A DNA stretch of 7,858 nt from JBJHBY01 sp050485745 (GTDB taxonomy: Bacteria; Pseudomonadota; Gammaproteobacteria; Pseudomonadales; CAMLJR01): contig JBJHBY010000170.1 in assembly GCA_050485745.1 (NCBI GenBank), positions 1 to 7,858 on the forward strand, in the 5' to 3' direction. The notes beneath the pieces were generated by a model. It ran no database searches. It worked only from the letters and a program-made list of their open reading frames with translations, and was not told where the DNA came from. The translations under genes and the position numbers were made by a program. Position 1 is the first letter of the stretch; each line of letters starts with the position of its first letter. This document shows, piece by piece, positions 1 through 5,519 of the stretch.

Positions 1-326
1 CCGCTGATCACCTGTCCCAGCACGATCATCTGCTCCTTTTCCAGCTCTACCGCGGCAATGGCGAAGGGCTCGAAGGGGTTGGCGGCCACATAGGGCTCCG
101 GCGGCTGGTAGCAGGCATCCGTATACGACCAGACCCGGCCGGTGCGGCTCAGGGGTGTGTCCTCGAAGGTTTCACCATCGCAGCCGGGGTTGCGGCAGTA
201 CAGGCTCTGCCGGGGAAAATAATAGGTGCCACAAGTAGTGCAGCGGCTGCCGATCAGGTGCGGTGCCTCGGCGTCCATGCTGTACCAGCCGTCAATGGCG
301 GCGACCTGGGGTTTTGCATCGCTCAT
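1..326 (-). CDS. Zn-ribbon/OB-fold (DUF35, ChsH2-like) acyl-CoA-associated protein, 3' end cut by window edge
   Basis: The first 108 codons of a minus-strand gene are present and its C-terminus lies outside the window. It starts at ATG 326-324, with AGGAG at 333-337 six bases upstream. After a short N-terminal helix region come four cysteines, C29 and C32 (CTTC) and C44 and C49 (CRNPGC), the rubredoxin-like zinc ribbon of the family. A strand-rich stretch with the family signature TGRVWSYT (about residues 57-64) opens the OB fold. Proteins of this family bind acyl-CoA and act as partners of thiolases, lipid-transfer-type thiolases or MaoC-like hydratases, for example ChsH2 with ChsH1 and Ltp2 in cholesterol side-chain breakdown. 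A thiolase gene just beyond the left edge would therefore be expected, but that is inference. The gene is divergent from pfkB and not co-transcribed with the acyl-CoA dehydrogenases at 1560-3899. Family assignment is firm; the substrate is unknown. Confidence 0.85.
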   Translation of the reverse strand, partial: MSDAKPQVAAIDGWYSMDAEAPHLIGSRCTTCGTYYFPRQSLYCRNPGCDGETFEDTPLSRTGRVWSYTDACYQPPEPYVAANPFEPFAIAAVELEKEQMIVLGQVIS

Positions 327-383
327 GGGGATCTCCTGGGGAGGGGGCGGACGCTGTCCGGAGATGCGGAAAACGAAACGCGT

Positions 384-412
384 AGGATACTATCCCCGGC
401 AGCACCGAACAA
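384..412 (-). promoter_or_regulatory. Possible sigma70 promoter for the DUF35 gene
   Basis: On the minus strand TTGTTC (412-407) is followed after 17 bases by TATCCT (389-384). Each hexamer is a partial consensus match, in the most AT-rich part of the 157-bp gap between the divergent DUF35 and pfkB genes. The implied transcript would begin near 376, leaving a leader of about 50 nt. The opposite strand has TACTAT at 388-393 but no good -35 box, so the pfkB promoter could not be placed. The call rests on hexamer matching alone. Confidence 0.3.
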
Positions 413-416
413 TTCA

Positions 417-450
417 CCGGGCCGGATGCCGGCCTGCCGCGATGGCCCGG
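417..450 (+). repeat. Inverted repeat in the pfkB leader
   Basis: CCGGGCC at 417-423 is perfectly complementary to GGCCCGG at 444-450, with a 20-base loop that itself contains the palindrome GCCGGC. It sits 22 bases before the AGGAG of pfkB. It could fold as a 7-bp hairpin in the mRNA leader or serve as a protein site, but GC-only repeats arise easily by chance in this composition. Confidence 0.35.
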
Positions 451-483
451 TATGGCAGCCGAAGTCCCCCCGAGGAGCCCCGG

Positions 484-1419
484 ATGGCGTATCCACCCAT
501 CGTTACCCTGACCATCAATCCGTCGGTCGACACCAGCACCGGCGTGGATCAGGTCACCCCGGACCAGAAGCTGCGCTGCGCCGCCCCGGTGCACGAGCCG
601 GGGGGTGGCGGCATCAACGTCTCCCGGGTGATTCGCGAACTTGGCGGTGACACCCTGGCCCTTTGGACCCGCGGTGGTTTCACCGGCGAACTGCTGCAGT
701 CGCTGCTGGATGATCTGGCCCTGCCGCACCGGCCCCTGCCCATCGCTGACAGCAACCGGGAGAATTTTGTCGTCTCCGAGGCGGGCAGCGGCCGCCAGTT
801 CCGTTTCGTCATGCCCGGCCCCCGTTTCAGCCCGGCGGAAGTCGATGCCTGTATCGCCCGGGTCGAGGCGGCCGCACCGGTGGGGGGCTGCCTGGTGCTC
901 AGCGGCAGTCTGGCACCGGGCCTGCCGGTGGACTTCTATGGCCGGATCGTGGCGCGCTGCGGCGCGCGGCGGTGCCGTGTCGTCATCGACACCAGCGGCC
1001 CGGCGCTGGCGGCCTCGCTCGGCTCCGGGGTGTTCCTGATCAAACCCAACTTGCGCGAGCTGGCTGAGCTGAGCGGGCGCGAGCTTGACGACGACGCGAC
1101 CATCGAGGCCGCGGCACGGCAACTGGTGGAGGCGGGGCGCAGCCAGGTGGTGCTGAGTTCCCTGGGCGCCGGTGGCGCGCTGCTGGTCACCCGCGAGGGT
1201 GCGCTGCGCCTGCACGCACCGACGGTACCGATCCGCAGCCGGGTCGGCGCCGGCGACAGCATGGTGGCGGGTGTGACCCTGGCCCTGGCGCGGGGTGAGG
1301 ATGTGCAACAGGCGGCACGCCTGGGCATCGCCGCGGGCAGCGCGGCGGTGATGACGCCCGGTACGCAGTTGTGTCGTCGCGCCGACGTGGAGCGGTTGTA
1401 CACGGGGATGGCCCGCTGA
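484..1419 (+). CDS. pfkB: 6-phosphofructokinase II, PfkB-type ribokinase family
   Basis: A 311-residue cytoplasmic sugar kinase, close in length to E. coli PfkB (309), that would phosphorylate fructose 6-phosphate to fructose 1,6-bisphosphate with ATP in glycolysis. Visible motifs are KLRCAAPVHEPGGGGINVSR (29-48, the substrate-binding glycine cluster), QFRFVMPG (105-112), SGSLAPG (140-146), the KPN nucleotide motif (187-189) and GAGDSM (255-260), whose Asp258 is the expected catalytic base. The C-terminal stretch AAGSAA...GT.LC is also PfkB-like. The KLRC and GTxLC details match PfkB better than FruK 1-phosphofructokinase or LacC tagatose-6-phosphate kinase, but these activities cannot be separated with certainty by eye. 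ATG 484 was chosen because AGGAG (473-477) lies six bases before it and homology begins at once. The same frame stays open to 226, but that extension overlaps the divergent DUF35 gene and has no family similarity. No partner gene of sugar metabolism is adjacent. Confidence 0.88.
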   Translation: MAYPPIVTLTINPSVDTSTGVDQVTPDQKLRCAAPVHEPGGGGINVSRVIRELGGDTLALWTRGGFTGELLQSLLDDLALPHRPLPIADSNRENFVVSEAGSGRQFRFVMPGPRFSPAEVDACIARVEAAAPVGGCLVLSGSLAPGLPVDFYGRIVARCGARRCRVVIDTSGPALAASLGSGVFLIKPNLRELAELSGRELDDDATIEAAARQLVEAGRSQVVLSSLGAGGALLVTREGALRLHAPTVPIRSRVGAGDSMVAGVTLALARGEDVQQAARLGIAAGSAAVMTPGTQLCRRADVERLYTGMAR

Positions 1420-1449
1420 ACCGTCGCGGTATTGTCCGGCGTGCTGATT

Positions 1450-1480
1450 CCTTTTGCCACGCGGTTGACGCCTTTTGCCA
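1450..1480 (+). repeat. Tandem 10-bp direct repeat, 21-bp period, upstream of the acyl-CoA dehydrogenase operon
   Basis: CCTTTTGCCA occurs exactly at 1450-1459 and again at 1471-1480. The 21-bp period is two helical turns, so both copies face the same side of the helix. A third, partial copy (CCTTTTGC) is at 1529-1536. The repeats lie in the 140-bp gap between pfkB and the dehydrogenase genes, 80-110 bases before the ATG, with TTGACG (1465-1470) between the first two copies. A regulator-binding site for the operon is plausible. No convincing -10 box was found 16-18 bases after TTGACG. Confidence 0.45.
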
Positions 1481-1524
1481 TTGCGCCCACCGATCCAGCT
1501 TCTAACATGGGCGCGGTGAAAACC

Positions 1525-1539
1525 GGAGCCTTTTGCTCC
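1525..1539 (+). repeat. Small hairpin just before the dehydrogenase ribosome site
   Basis: GGAGC (1525-1529) pairs with GCTCC (1535-1539) around a five-base loop CTTTT. It ends five bases before the AGGAG at 1544-1548 that serves the first acyl-CoA dehydrogenase. It might tune translation, but a 5-bp stem is weak evidence. Confidence 0.25.
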
Positions 1540-1559
1540 CCTCAGGAGAACTCGCCACC

Positions 1560-2747
1560 ATGAAAGTTGAATTCACCCGTGAGCAGGAGGCGCTGCGCGA
1601 GGAGTTGCGCGCCTATTTCAGGGAGCTGATGACGCCCGAGCTGGTCGCGGAGTGTGAGCGCGACATGGGCGAGGGCGGCGGGCCACTGTGGCGCGAGGCC
1701 CTGCGCAAGATGGGCCGGGATGGCTGGATTGGCGTGGGCTGGCCGAAGGAACTGGGTGGTCGCGGCATGAGCCCGATCGAGCAGTTCATCTTCGTCGAGG
1801 AGATCATGCGGGCGGGCTATCCGTTTCCGTTCCTGACCACCGAATCTGTCGGGCCTCAGCTGGCCGAGCACGGCAACGAGTGGCAAAAGCGGGAGATCGT
1901 GCCGAAGATCCTCGCCGGTGAATGCCTGATCGCCATCGGCTACTCCGAGCCCGGCGCGGGCACCGACCTGGCGGCGCTGAAGACCGCCGCCGTGCGCGAC
2001 GGCGATGGCTGGGTCATCAACGGCCAGAAGATGTGGACCAGCCTGGCGCACTTTTGCGATTACGTATGGCTGGCCACGCGCACCGACCCGGATGCACCGA
2101 AAAAGCACAAGGGCATCTCCATGTTCCTGGTGCCGACCTCGGACCCGGGCTTCAGCCTCACCCCGGTGGTCACCCTGGGCGGCGTGCGCACCAATGCCAC
2201 TTACTACGACAACATCCGCGTCACCGAGCAGAACCTGGTCGGCGAGCTGAATGGTGGCTGGAAGCTGATCACCAGCCAGCTCAACCGCGAGCGCCTGAGC
2301 CTGGTCAACTACGGCCCCACCGCAGTGATGTTCAACAGCATCACCCGCTGGGCGCAGGCGGCCGAAATGCCCGATGGCAGCAAGCTGATCGACCAGCCCT
2401 GGGTGCAGATCAACCTGGCCAAGGTGCGCGCCGGTGTCGAGGCGCTCAAACTGTTCTGCTACAAGCAGGCCTGGGCGATGAGCACCGGGGAGCTCGACAT
2501 GGCGATGGCCTCCGGGGCGAAGGTCTACGGTTCGGAGTTTTTCATCGAGGTGTACCGGCTGCTCGGCGAAGTGGCCGGGCAGGCATCGCTGGTCAGTCGT
2601 CACAGCGAGCAGGCCGACGCTCTGGCCAGCCGCATCGAACGCTTGTACCGCACAGCGTCGATCATTACCTTCGGTGGCGGTACCAATGAAATCCAGCGCG
2701 ACATCATTTCCGCTGCTGGCCTGTGGATGCCGCGCGCGGCACGTTGA
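1560..2747 (+). CDS. Acyl-CoA dehydrogenase, putative alpha (catalytic) subunit of a heteromeric FadE28/FadE29-like enzyme
   Basis: A 395-residue flavoprotein of the acyl-CoA dehydrogenase family, predicted to introduce an alpha,beta double bond into an acyl-CoA. The N-terminal helical domain (about 5-118) carries MGRDGWIGVGWPKELGG (51-67). The middle beta domain has GYSEPGAGTDLA (127-138) and WVINGQKMWTS (151-161), and the C-terminal helical domain ends with FGGGTNEIQRD (371-381). The usual YEGT glutamate is replaced by Gly in GGGT. Glu244 in NRERL instead occupies the isovaleryl-CoA-dehydrogenase-type catalytic position, as in mycobacterial FadE29, which this protein resembles over long stretches. 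The FAD-contacting ERKQFG and HGGxG motifs of ordinary homotetramers are absent here and present in the next gene, so a mixed tetramer is likely. ATG 1560 follows AGGAG at 1544-1548 by 11 bases, and an in-frame TTG at 1533 is less likely. The substrate is unknown; steroid or branched side chains fit the subfamily. Confidence 0.88.
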   Translation: MKVEFTREQEALREELRAYFRELMTPELVAECERDMGEGGGPLWREALRKMGRDGWIGVGWPKELGGRGMSPIEQFIFVEEIMRAGYPFPFLTTESVGPQLAEHGNEWQKREIVPKILAGECLIAIGYSEPGAGTDLAALKTAAVRDGDGWVINGQKMWTSLAHFCDYVWLATRTDPDAPKKHKGISMFLVPTSDPGFSLTPVVTLGGVRTNATYYDNIRVTEQNLVGELNGGWKLITSQLNRERLSLVNYGPTAVMFNSITRWAQAAEMPDGSKLIDQPWVQINLAKVRAGVEALKLFCYKQAWAMSTGELDMAMASGAKVYGSEFFIEVYRLLGEVAGQASLVSRHSEQADALASRIERLYRTASIITFGGGTNEIQRDIISAAGLWMPRAAR

Positions 2748-2762
2748 GAGAGGTGAACGGCG

Positions 2763-3899
2763 ATGGATTTCGGTTTCTCTGAAGAGCAGAAGGACGTTCA
2801 GACCCTTGCGCGCCAGATCCTGAGTGAGCAGGTCACCCCGGAAAAACTGGCGGCATATGACGAATTCAAGGCACCGCGTTTCGACGCCGAGCTGTGGCGG
2901 CAGATCGCCGAGGCGGGCCTGCTCGGTGTGGCCATTGATGAAGCCCAGGGCGGCATGGGCTTCGGCTTCACCGAACTGGCGCTGTTCATCGAGGAGTGCG
3001 GCCGCAGTATCGCACCCCTGCCGGTGATCTCGCATCTGGTCAGCGCGGCGCTGCCGATCCACCGCTTTGGCTCGGCGGAGCAGCGCGAGCGCTGGCTGCC
3101 CGGTGCCGTCAGCGGCGAACTGCTGCTCAGCGCGGCCCTGGTGGAGCCGGGCAATGAGCAGGTTGCGGCTCCGGCGGCAACCCGTGCAGTGGCGGACGGC
3201 AAGGGCTACCGTCTGACGGGTGCCAAGACGGCCGTGCCCTTCGCCGCCGAGTCTGCGGCTGTCCTGGTGGCGGCCCGCGCCGATGCCGGTGTGGTCGTCG
3301 CCCTGGTCGATCCCGGGGCCGCGGGGGTGCGCCTGCAGCCGTTGAAGGTCACCACCTTCGAACCACAATACGATATGCACCTCGAGGATGTTCTGGTACC
3401 GGCGGAAGCTGTGCTCGCTGGGCCGGATCGTGGTGTCGCGGTGATGCATTGGATCGGCGAGCACACCGCGGCGGCCCTGTGCGCACATCAACTTGGTGCG
3501 GCGGATCATGTGCTGCGCATGACCGCGAGTTACACCGCGGAGCGCAAGCAGTTCGGTGTTCCTGTGGCCACCTTCCAGGCTGTCGGGCATCGTGCGGCGG
3601 ATCGCTTCATCGATATCGAGTGTCTGCGCCTGGCCACCTATCAGGCGGTGTCCCGCCTGGACAGTGGCGTGGATGCCAGCACCGAGGTGCAGATCGCCAA
3701 GATCTGGGCGGGTGACTGCGGTCATCGGGTCAGCTATACCGCGCAGCATCTGCATGGCGGCATGGGTATCGACCGCGATTATCCCTTGTGGCGGTACTGC
3801 CTGTGGCTGCGCCACAACGAGATCACCCTGGGTAGCAGTGCCCGCCAGTTGGCCGAGCTCGGCCAGCGCATTGCCGCCGGCCAGGCGTTCTGCGCCTGA
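2763..3899 (+). CDS. Acyl-CoA dehydrogenase, putative beta (FAD-binding, non-catalytic) subunit
   Basis: A 378-residue acyl-CoA dehydrogenase family protein, 15 bases after the preceding gene and with AGGTGA at 2751-2756 six bases before its ATG, so the two are surely one operon. The N-terminal domain (3-120) has the usual WRQIAEAGLLGVAIDEAQGG segment (45-64). The middle domain is degenerate: VEPGNEQ (127-133) replaces the T/SEPxAGTD substrate loop. The C-terminal domain keeps AERKQFGVP (259-267) with FAD-binding Arg261 and FQAVGHRAAD, plus QHLHGGMGIDRDYPLWRY (328-345). Neither catalytic glutamate position is intact: Leu356 replaces the YEGT Glu, and Thr235 sits where the helix-G Glu would be (Glu233 lies two residues off). 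This pattern is the reverse of the alpha subunit and matches FadE28-like partners, so the protein probably completes the FAD pocket of an alpha2beta2 enzyme. The partner assignment is inference; the family is firm. Confidence 0.87.
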   Translation: MDFGFSEEQKDVQTLARQILSEQVTPEKLAAYDEFKAPRFDAELWRQIAEAGLLGVAIDEAQGGMGFGFTELALFIEECGRSIAPLPVISHLVSAALPIHRFGSAEQRERWLPGAVSGELLLSAALVEPGNEQVAAPAATRAVADGKGYRLTGAKTAVPFAAESAAVLVAARADAGVVVALVDPGAAGVRLQPLKVTTFEPQYDMHLEDVLVPAEAVLAGPDRGVAVMHWIGEHTAAALCAHQLGAADHVLRMTASYTAERKQFGVPVATFQAVGHRAADRFIDIECLRLATYQAVSRLDSGVDASTEVQIAKIWAGDCGHRVSYTAQHLHGGMGIDRDYPLWRYCLWLRHNEITLGSSARQLAELGQRIAAGQAFCA

Positions 3900-3920
3900 G
3901 GGTGGTTTTGCCAGGGGTGT

Positions 3921-3969
3921 GCAGGCCCGGGGTGGCGTTCAGCAGAGAACTCAAACCCCGCGCGCCTGC
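3921..3969. terminator. Composite stem-loop between convergent genes, possible bidirectional terminator
   Basis: Three nested helices stack in order: GCAGGC 3921-3926 with GCCTGC 3964-3969, CGGGGT 3928-3933 with ACCCCG 3955-3960, and GTTC 3937-3940 with GAAC 3947-3950 around the loop AGCAGA. That gives 16 base pairs with small internal loops. It starts 21 bases after the dehydrogenase beta stop and its 3' half overlaps the last codons of the opposing membrane-protein gene. There is no T-tract on either side, so it is not a textbook intrinsic terminator. It may still halt or stabilise both converging transcripts. Confidence 0.45.
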
Positions 3970-4592
3970 CGCCTCAGCCGCAGTTCCCGCCAGATAATCC
4001 AGCCCAGCAGCGGCAGCAGTGCCGTTCGCCACCAGGGAAAGCCGTTGTCGGGGCTGTGCCACTCCGGGTGGGCCGGCACGTAGTACACGACCATCGAGGG
4101 CAGGTCCTCGTTGCCGAGTGAGCCCGGTTGTGCGCTGATCCGGCCCGTGAGCTGGTGCTCACCGATACTGAAGCGGTATTCCCGCTGCTCGCTGCCGCTG
4201 CCGTCCAGTGCGCGCAGCCAGCGCTCCGTGCCTGCCTCGGGGGTGCTCACTTCGGCGTCCACCGACTGCCCCGCCACGGCAATGGTGGCCTGCGGGATGC
4301 CCGTCACCAGGGTCAGGCCCAGAACCGCCAGCAGAATCAGCCAGCCGGCCCAGTGCAGGGGTTGCTCCCCGTCCCGGGTCGCGGCGCCGGCTGCTTGTGT
4401 CTGGCGCGGCAGGCTGTCGTCACCCAGAACGGCGGCGATTTCCTTTTGTGCCTGCTCCGCGGGCACGCCGCAATCGTCGGTGAGATGCTGGAGGATATCG
4501 GCCACGGCGATCTTCTGCGCCGCCATGCGCCGGATGGTGTCATGATGCCCGGTCTGCCGGGCGGTGTCCGGGTGTTCCATCGCGGGGCTCAT
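3951..4592 (-). CDS. Two-helix membrane protein, DUF3592-like
   Basis: A 213-residue protein of unknown function. A helical cytoplasm-like N-terminal part (about 24-57) is followed by one hydrophobic segment around 81-99 (WAGWLILLAVLGLTLVTG), a soluble strand-rich domain (about 105-182), and a second hydrophobic segment at 187-201 (WWRTALLPLLGWIIW) followed by a basic tail. The arrangement TM, beta domain, then VVYYVPAHPEWHSPDNG (168-184), TM resembles DUF3592 proteins, in which a valine/tyrosine strand and an xPxxPxxS motif precede the second helix. The match is by pattern only. The start is uncertain: ATG 4592-4590 abuts AGGG without spacing, ATG 4580-4578 has only a weak purine run upstream, and ATG 4526-4524 has none. 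The gene is convergent with the dehydrogenases and lies 98 bases downstream of the DUF4124 gene on the same strand, with its own likely promoter. Confidence 0.65.
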   Translation of the reverse strand: MSPAMEHPDTARQTGHHDTIRRMAAQKIAVADILQHLTDDCGVPAEQAQKEIAAVLGDDSLPRQTQAAGAATRDGEQPLHWAGWLILLAVLGLTLVTGIPQATIAVAGQSVDAEVSTPEAGTERWLRALDGSGSEQREYRFSIGEHQLTGRISAQPGSLGNEDLPSMVVYYVPAHPEWHSPDNGFPWWRTALLPLLGWIIWRELRLRRQARGV

Positions 4593-4614
4593 CCCTGCGC
4601 ATTCGGGGCTTTCC

Positions 4615-4643
4615 AGTATAAGGCAAGTCTCCGCTGTGCACAG
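4615..4643 (-). promoter_or_regulatory. Possible promoter with a palindromic site for the DUF3592-like gene
   Basis: On the minus strand TATACT (4620-4615) matches the -10 consensus at five of six bases and lies 22 bases before the ATG at 4592. The -35 position (4643-4638, CTGTGC) is poor but lies inside the perfect 10-bp palindrome CTGTGCACAG (4634-4643). A weak -35 box covered by a palindrome is the usual geometry of a regulated promoter, though the regulator is unknown. Confidence 0.35.
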
Positions 4644-4690
4644 GGATGCGCGGGCGTTCGTCTGGCGCCCTGGTGAGGTGTGGCGGGCGC

Positions 4691-5158
4691 TCAGCAGTGC
4701 AGGTCGATGACCTCCTGAACCTGCTGGCGCTGCGCCTCGCGCTCCTCCTGGCTGAGCACCCGGACTTCACCATCGCTGCCGCGGGCGCGGATGCGGGGGT
4801 GCCCGTCCAGGATTTCCAGGGCTTCACGCGCCTGCCGGCACTGTTCGGAATCGCGTTCGGGCAGGCCCTGGATGCTGTCGATGTCCGCTGCTTCGCTCTC
4901 CGCGGGCGGGGCATCGGCCACGGGTGCCGGGGGTGCCTCGACCGGAGCGGCGTCCCGCGGTGGTGGCGAACTGATCGTGCGTCCCGTGGTGCGGGAGACG
5001 TATTCGGAGGCGCGGCCCTCGGGGGGGCGCTGGCTGAAGTGGGTCTGTCCCTGGTCATCGACCCAGCGATAATAGCCGTCCGCGACGGCCGGGTTGCCGA
5101 GCAGCGCAAGGGTCAGGGCGGTGGCGGCCATTGCGGGCCAGTGGGTGATGCGTGCCAT
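4691..5158 (-). CDS. Secreted DUF4124-domain protein
   Basis: A 155-residue exported protein of unknown function. Residues 1-26 form a signal peptide (basic MARITHW, a hydrophobic core, AVA cleavage site before Asp27). The mature protein opens with the DUF4124 core GYYRWVDDQGQTHFSQRPP (28-46), followed by a Pro/Ala-rich linker (about 65-88). A charged helical tail with two cysteines follows, Cys107 and the very last residue Cys155. The tail pattern CxxAxExLxIL...RV...S.EER...Q......I...C recurs in many DUF4124 proteins, and a disulfide between the two cysteines is likely in the periplasm. ATG 5158-5156 was chosen because AGAGGA (5170-5165) is six bases upstream and the signal peptide then starts properly; an in-frame ATG at 5188 would add ten residues and has no clear ribosome site. 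DUF4124 genes are often single envelope genes with no known partner. Nothing here ties it functionally to ilvI. Confidence 0.82.
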   Translation of the reverse strand: MARITHWPAMAATALTLALLGNPAVADGYYRWVDDQGQTHFSQRPPEGRASEYVSRTTGRTISSPPPRDAAPVEAPPAPVADAPPAESEAADIDSIQGLPERDSEQCRQAREALEILDGHPRIRARGSDGEVRVLSQEEREAQRQQVQEVIDLHC

Positions 5159-5190
5159 GAACAGTCCTCTCCGCGCGGCTTGATTCATCC

Positions 5191-5219
5191 ATTATGGCAA
5201 ATTGCCGGGGACTTGCCGT
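5191..5219 (-). promoter_or_regulatory. Probable promoter of the DUF4124 gene with palindrome
   Basis: On the minus strand CATAAT (5196-5191, five of six -10 bases) lies 17 bases from ACGGCA (5219-5214, three of six -35 bases). The spacer contains the perfect odd palindrome GGCAAaTTGCC (5196-5206), and a further TTGCC is at 5213-5217. The implied leader is about 25-30 nt. The palindrome is a candidate repressor site. Confidence 0.4.
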
Positions 5220-5262
5220 GATCGGGTGCTGAAAACCGCAGCGTTTCCGGGTTGATCAGCAG

Positions 5263-5291
5263 TTGACAGGGTGGGCCGCAGCCTGAAAAAT
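5263..5291 (+). promoter_or_regulatory. Probable sigma70 promoter of ilvI-ilvH
   Basis: TTGACA at 5263-5268 is a perfect -35 box. Seventeen bases later comes AAAAAT (5286-5291, four of six -10 bases) in the only A-rich run of the gap. Transcription would begin near 5298, leaving an unusually long leader of about 305 nt before the ilvI GTG. The palindrome TGATCA (5253-5258) lies just upstream of the -35 box. Confidence 0.5.
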
Positions 5292-5430
5292 ACCATGTTC
5301 CGAGAAAAGAGCGTTGCGCCCCCGCCGGCCCCATGACCAGAGGCCGGCTCGGGGCCCGGGCGATTCATCCCTGCCCGTAGACGTGCTCCCACTCACTGCG
5401 CCAACACACGACCTGTACGGCGAGCGAGCC

Positions 5431-5476
5431 GGCCCCCGGCACCCCGGGGGGCCTTGAGGTACTGGCTGCCAGACCT
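5431..5476 (+). repeat. Two consecutive hairpins in the ilvI leader
   Basis: Hairpin one pairs GGCCCCC (5431-5437) with GGGGGCC (5447-5453) around a nine-base loop. Hairpin two pairs AGGT and CTGG (5457-5460, 5462-5465, one bulged A) with CCAG and ACCT (5469-5476) around the loop CTG. They lie downstream of the predicted ilvI promoter and about 130-170 bases before the start codon. Together with the stronger hairpin at 5495-5519 they make a structured mRNA leader. Whether any two of them are mutually exclusive, as in attenuators, was not established by eye. Confidence 0.4.
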
Positions 5477-5494
5477 TGCTTGGCATGATTCGCG

Positions 5495-5519
5495 CCCGCA
5501 CCCCTGCCAGGGGTGCGGG
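5495..5519 (+). terminator. Perfect 11-bp hairpin in the ilvI leader, attenuator- or terminator-like
   Basis: CCCGCACCCCT (5495-5505) and AGGGGTGCGGG (5509-5519) pair without mismatch around a three-base loop GCC, the strongest secondary structure in the window. It lies 84 bases before the ilvI start and about 200 bases after the predicted transcription start. The following bases (5520-5537) are rich in G and T but not a clean T-run, so intrinsic termination would be inefficient. Amino-acid biosynthesis operons of Gammaproteobacteria often use leader attenuators, but no leader peptide rich in Val, Leu and Ile was found upstream of it. A translation- or protein-controlled variant, or a simple mRNA-stabilising hairpin, is equally possible. 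Confidence 0.5.

Noticed and set aside
226..483. Upstream extension of the pfkB frame by 86 codons.
   Set aside because: It would overlap the divergent DUF35 gene, has no similarity to sugar kinases, and ATG 484 has a good ribosome site.
1533..1559. TTG 1533 as start of the first acyl-CoA dehydrogenase.
   Set aside because: It lies upstream of the ribosome site at 1544-1548, and family homology begins at ATG 1560.
1542..3815. Very long open frame on the minus strand opposite both acyl-CoA dehydrogenases (757 codons).
   Set aside because: It is an antisense shadow produced by GC-rich third positions. The translation is low-complexity in His, Gly, Arg and Gln with no recognisable domain, and both plus-strand genes are unambiguous.
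4634..4643. LexA (SOS) box reading of CTGTGCACAG.
   Set aside because: The gammaproteobacterial LexA box needs CTGT-N8-ACAG; here the half-sites are only two bases apart.
4652..4670. GGGCG/CGCCC hairpin downstream of the DUF4124 gene as its terminator.
   Set aside because: Only five pairs with a nine-base loop and no T-run on the minus strand; expected by chance in this composition.
5295..5380. Classical ilv attenuator leader peptide: ATG 5295 (13 codons) or ATG 5333 (15 codons, overlapping it by ATGA).
   Set aside because: The products (MFREKSVAPPPAP and MTRGRLGARAIHPCP) have almost no Val, Leu or Ile, so they could not sense branched-chain amino acids by ribosome stalling.
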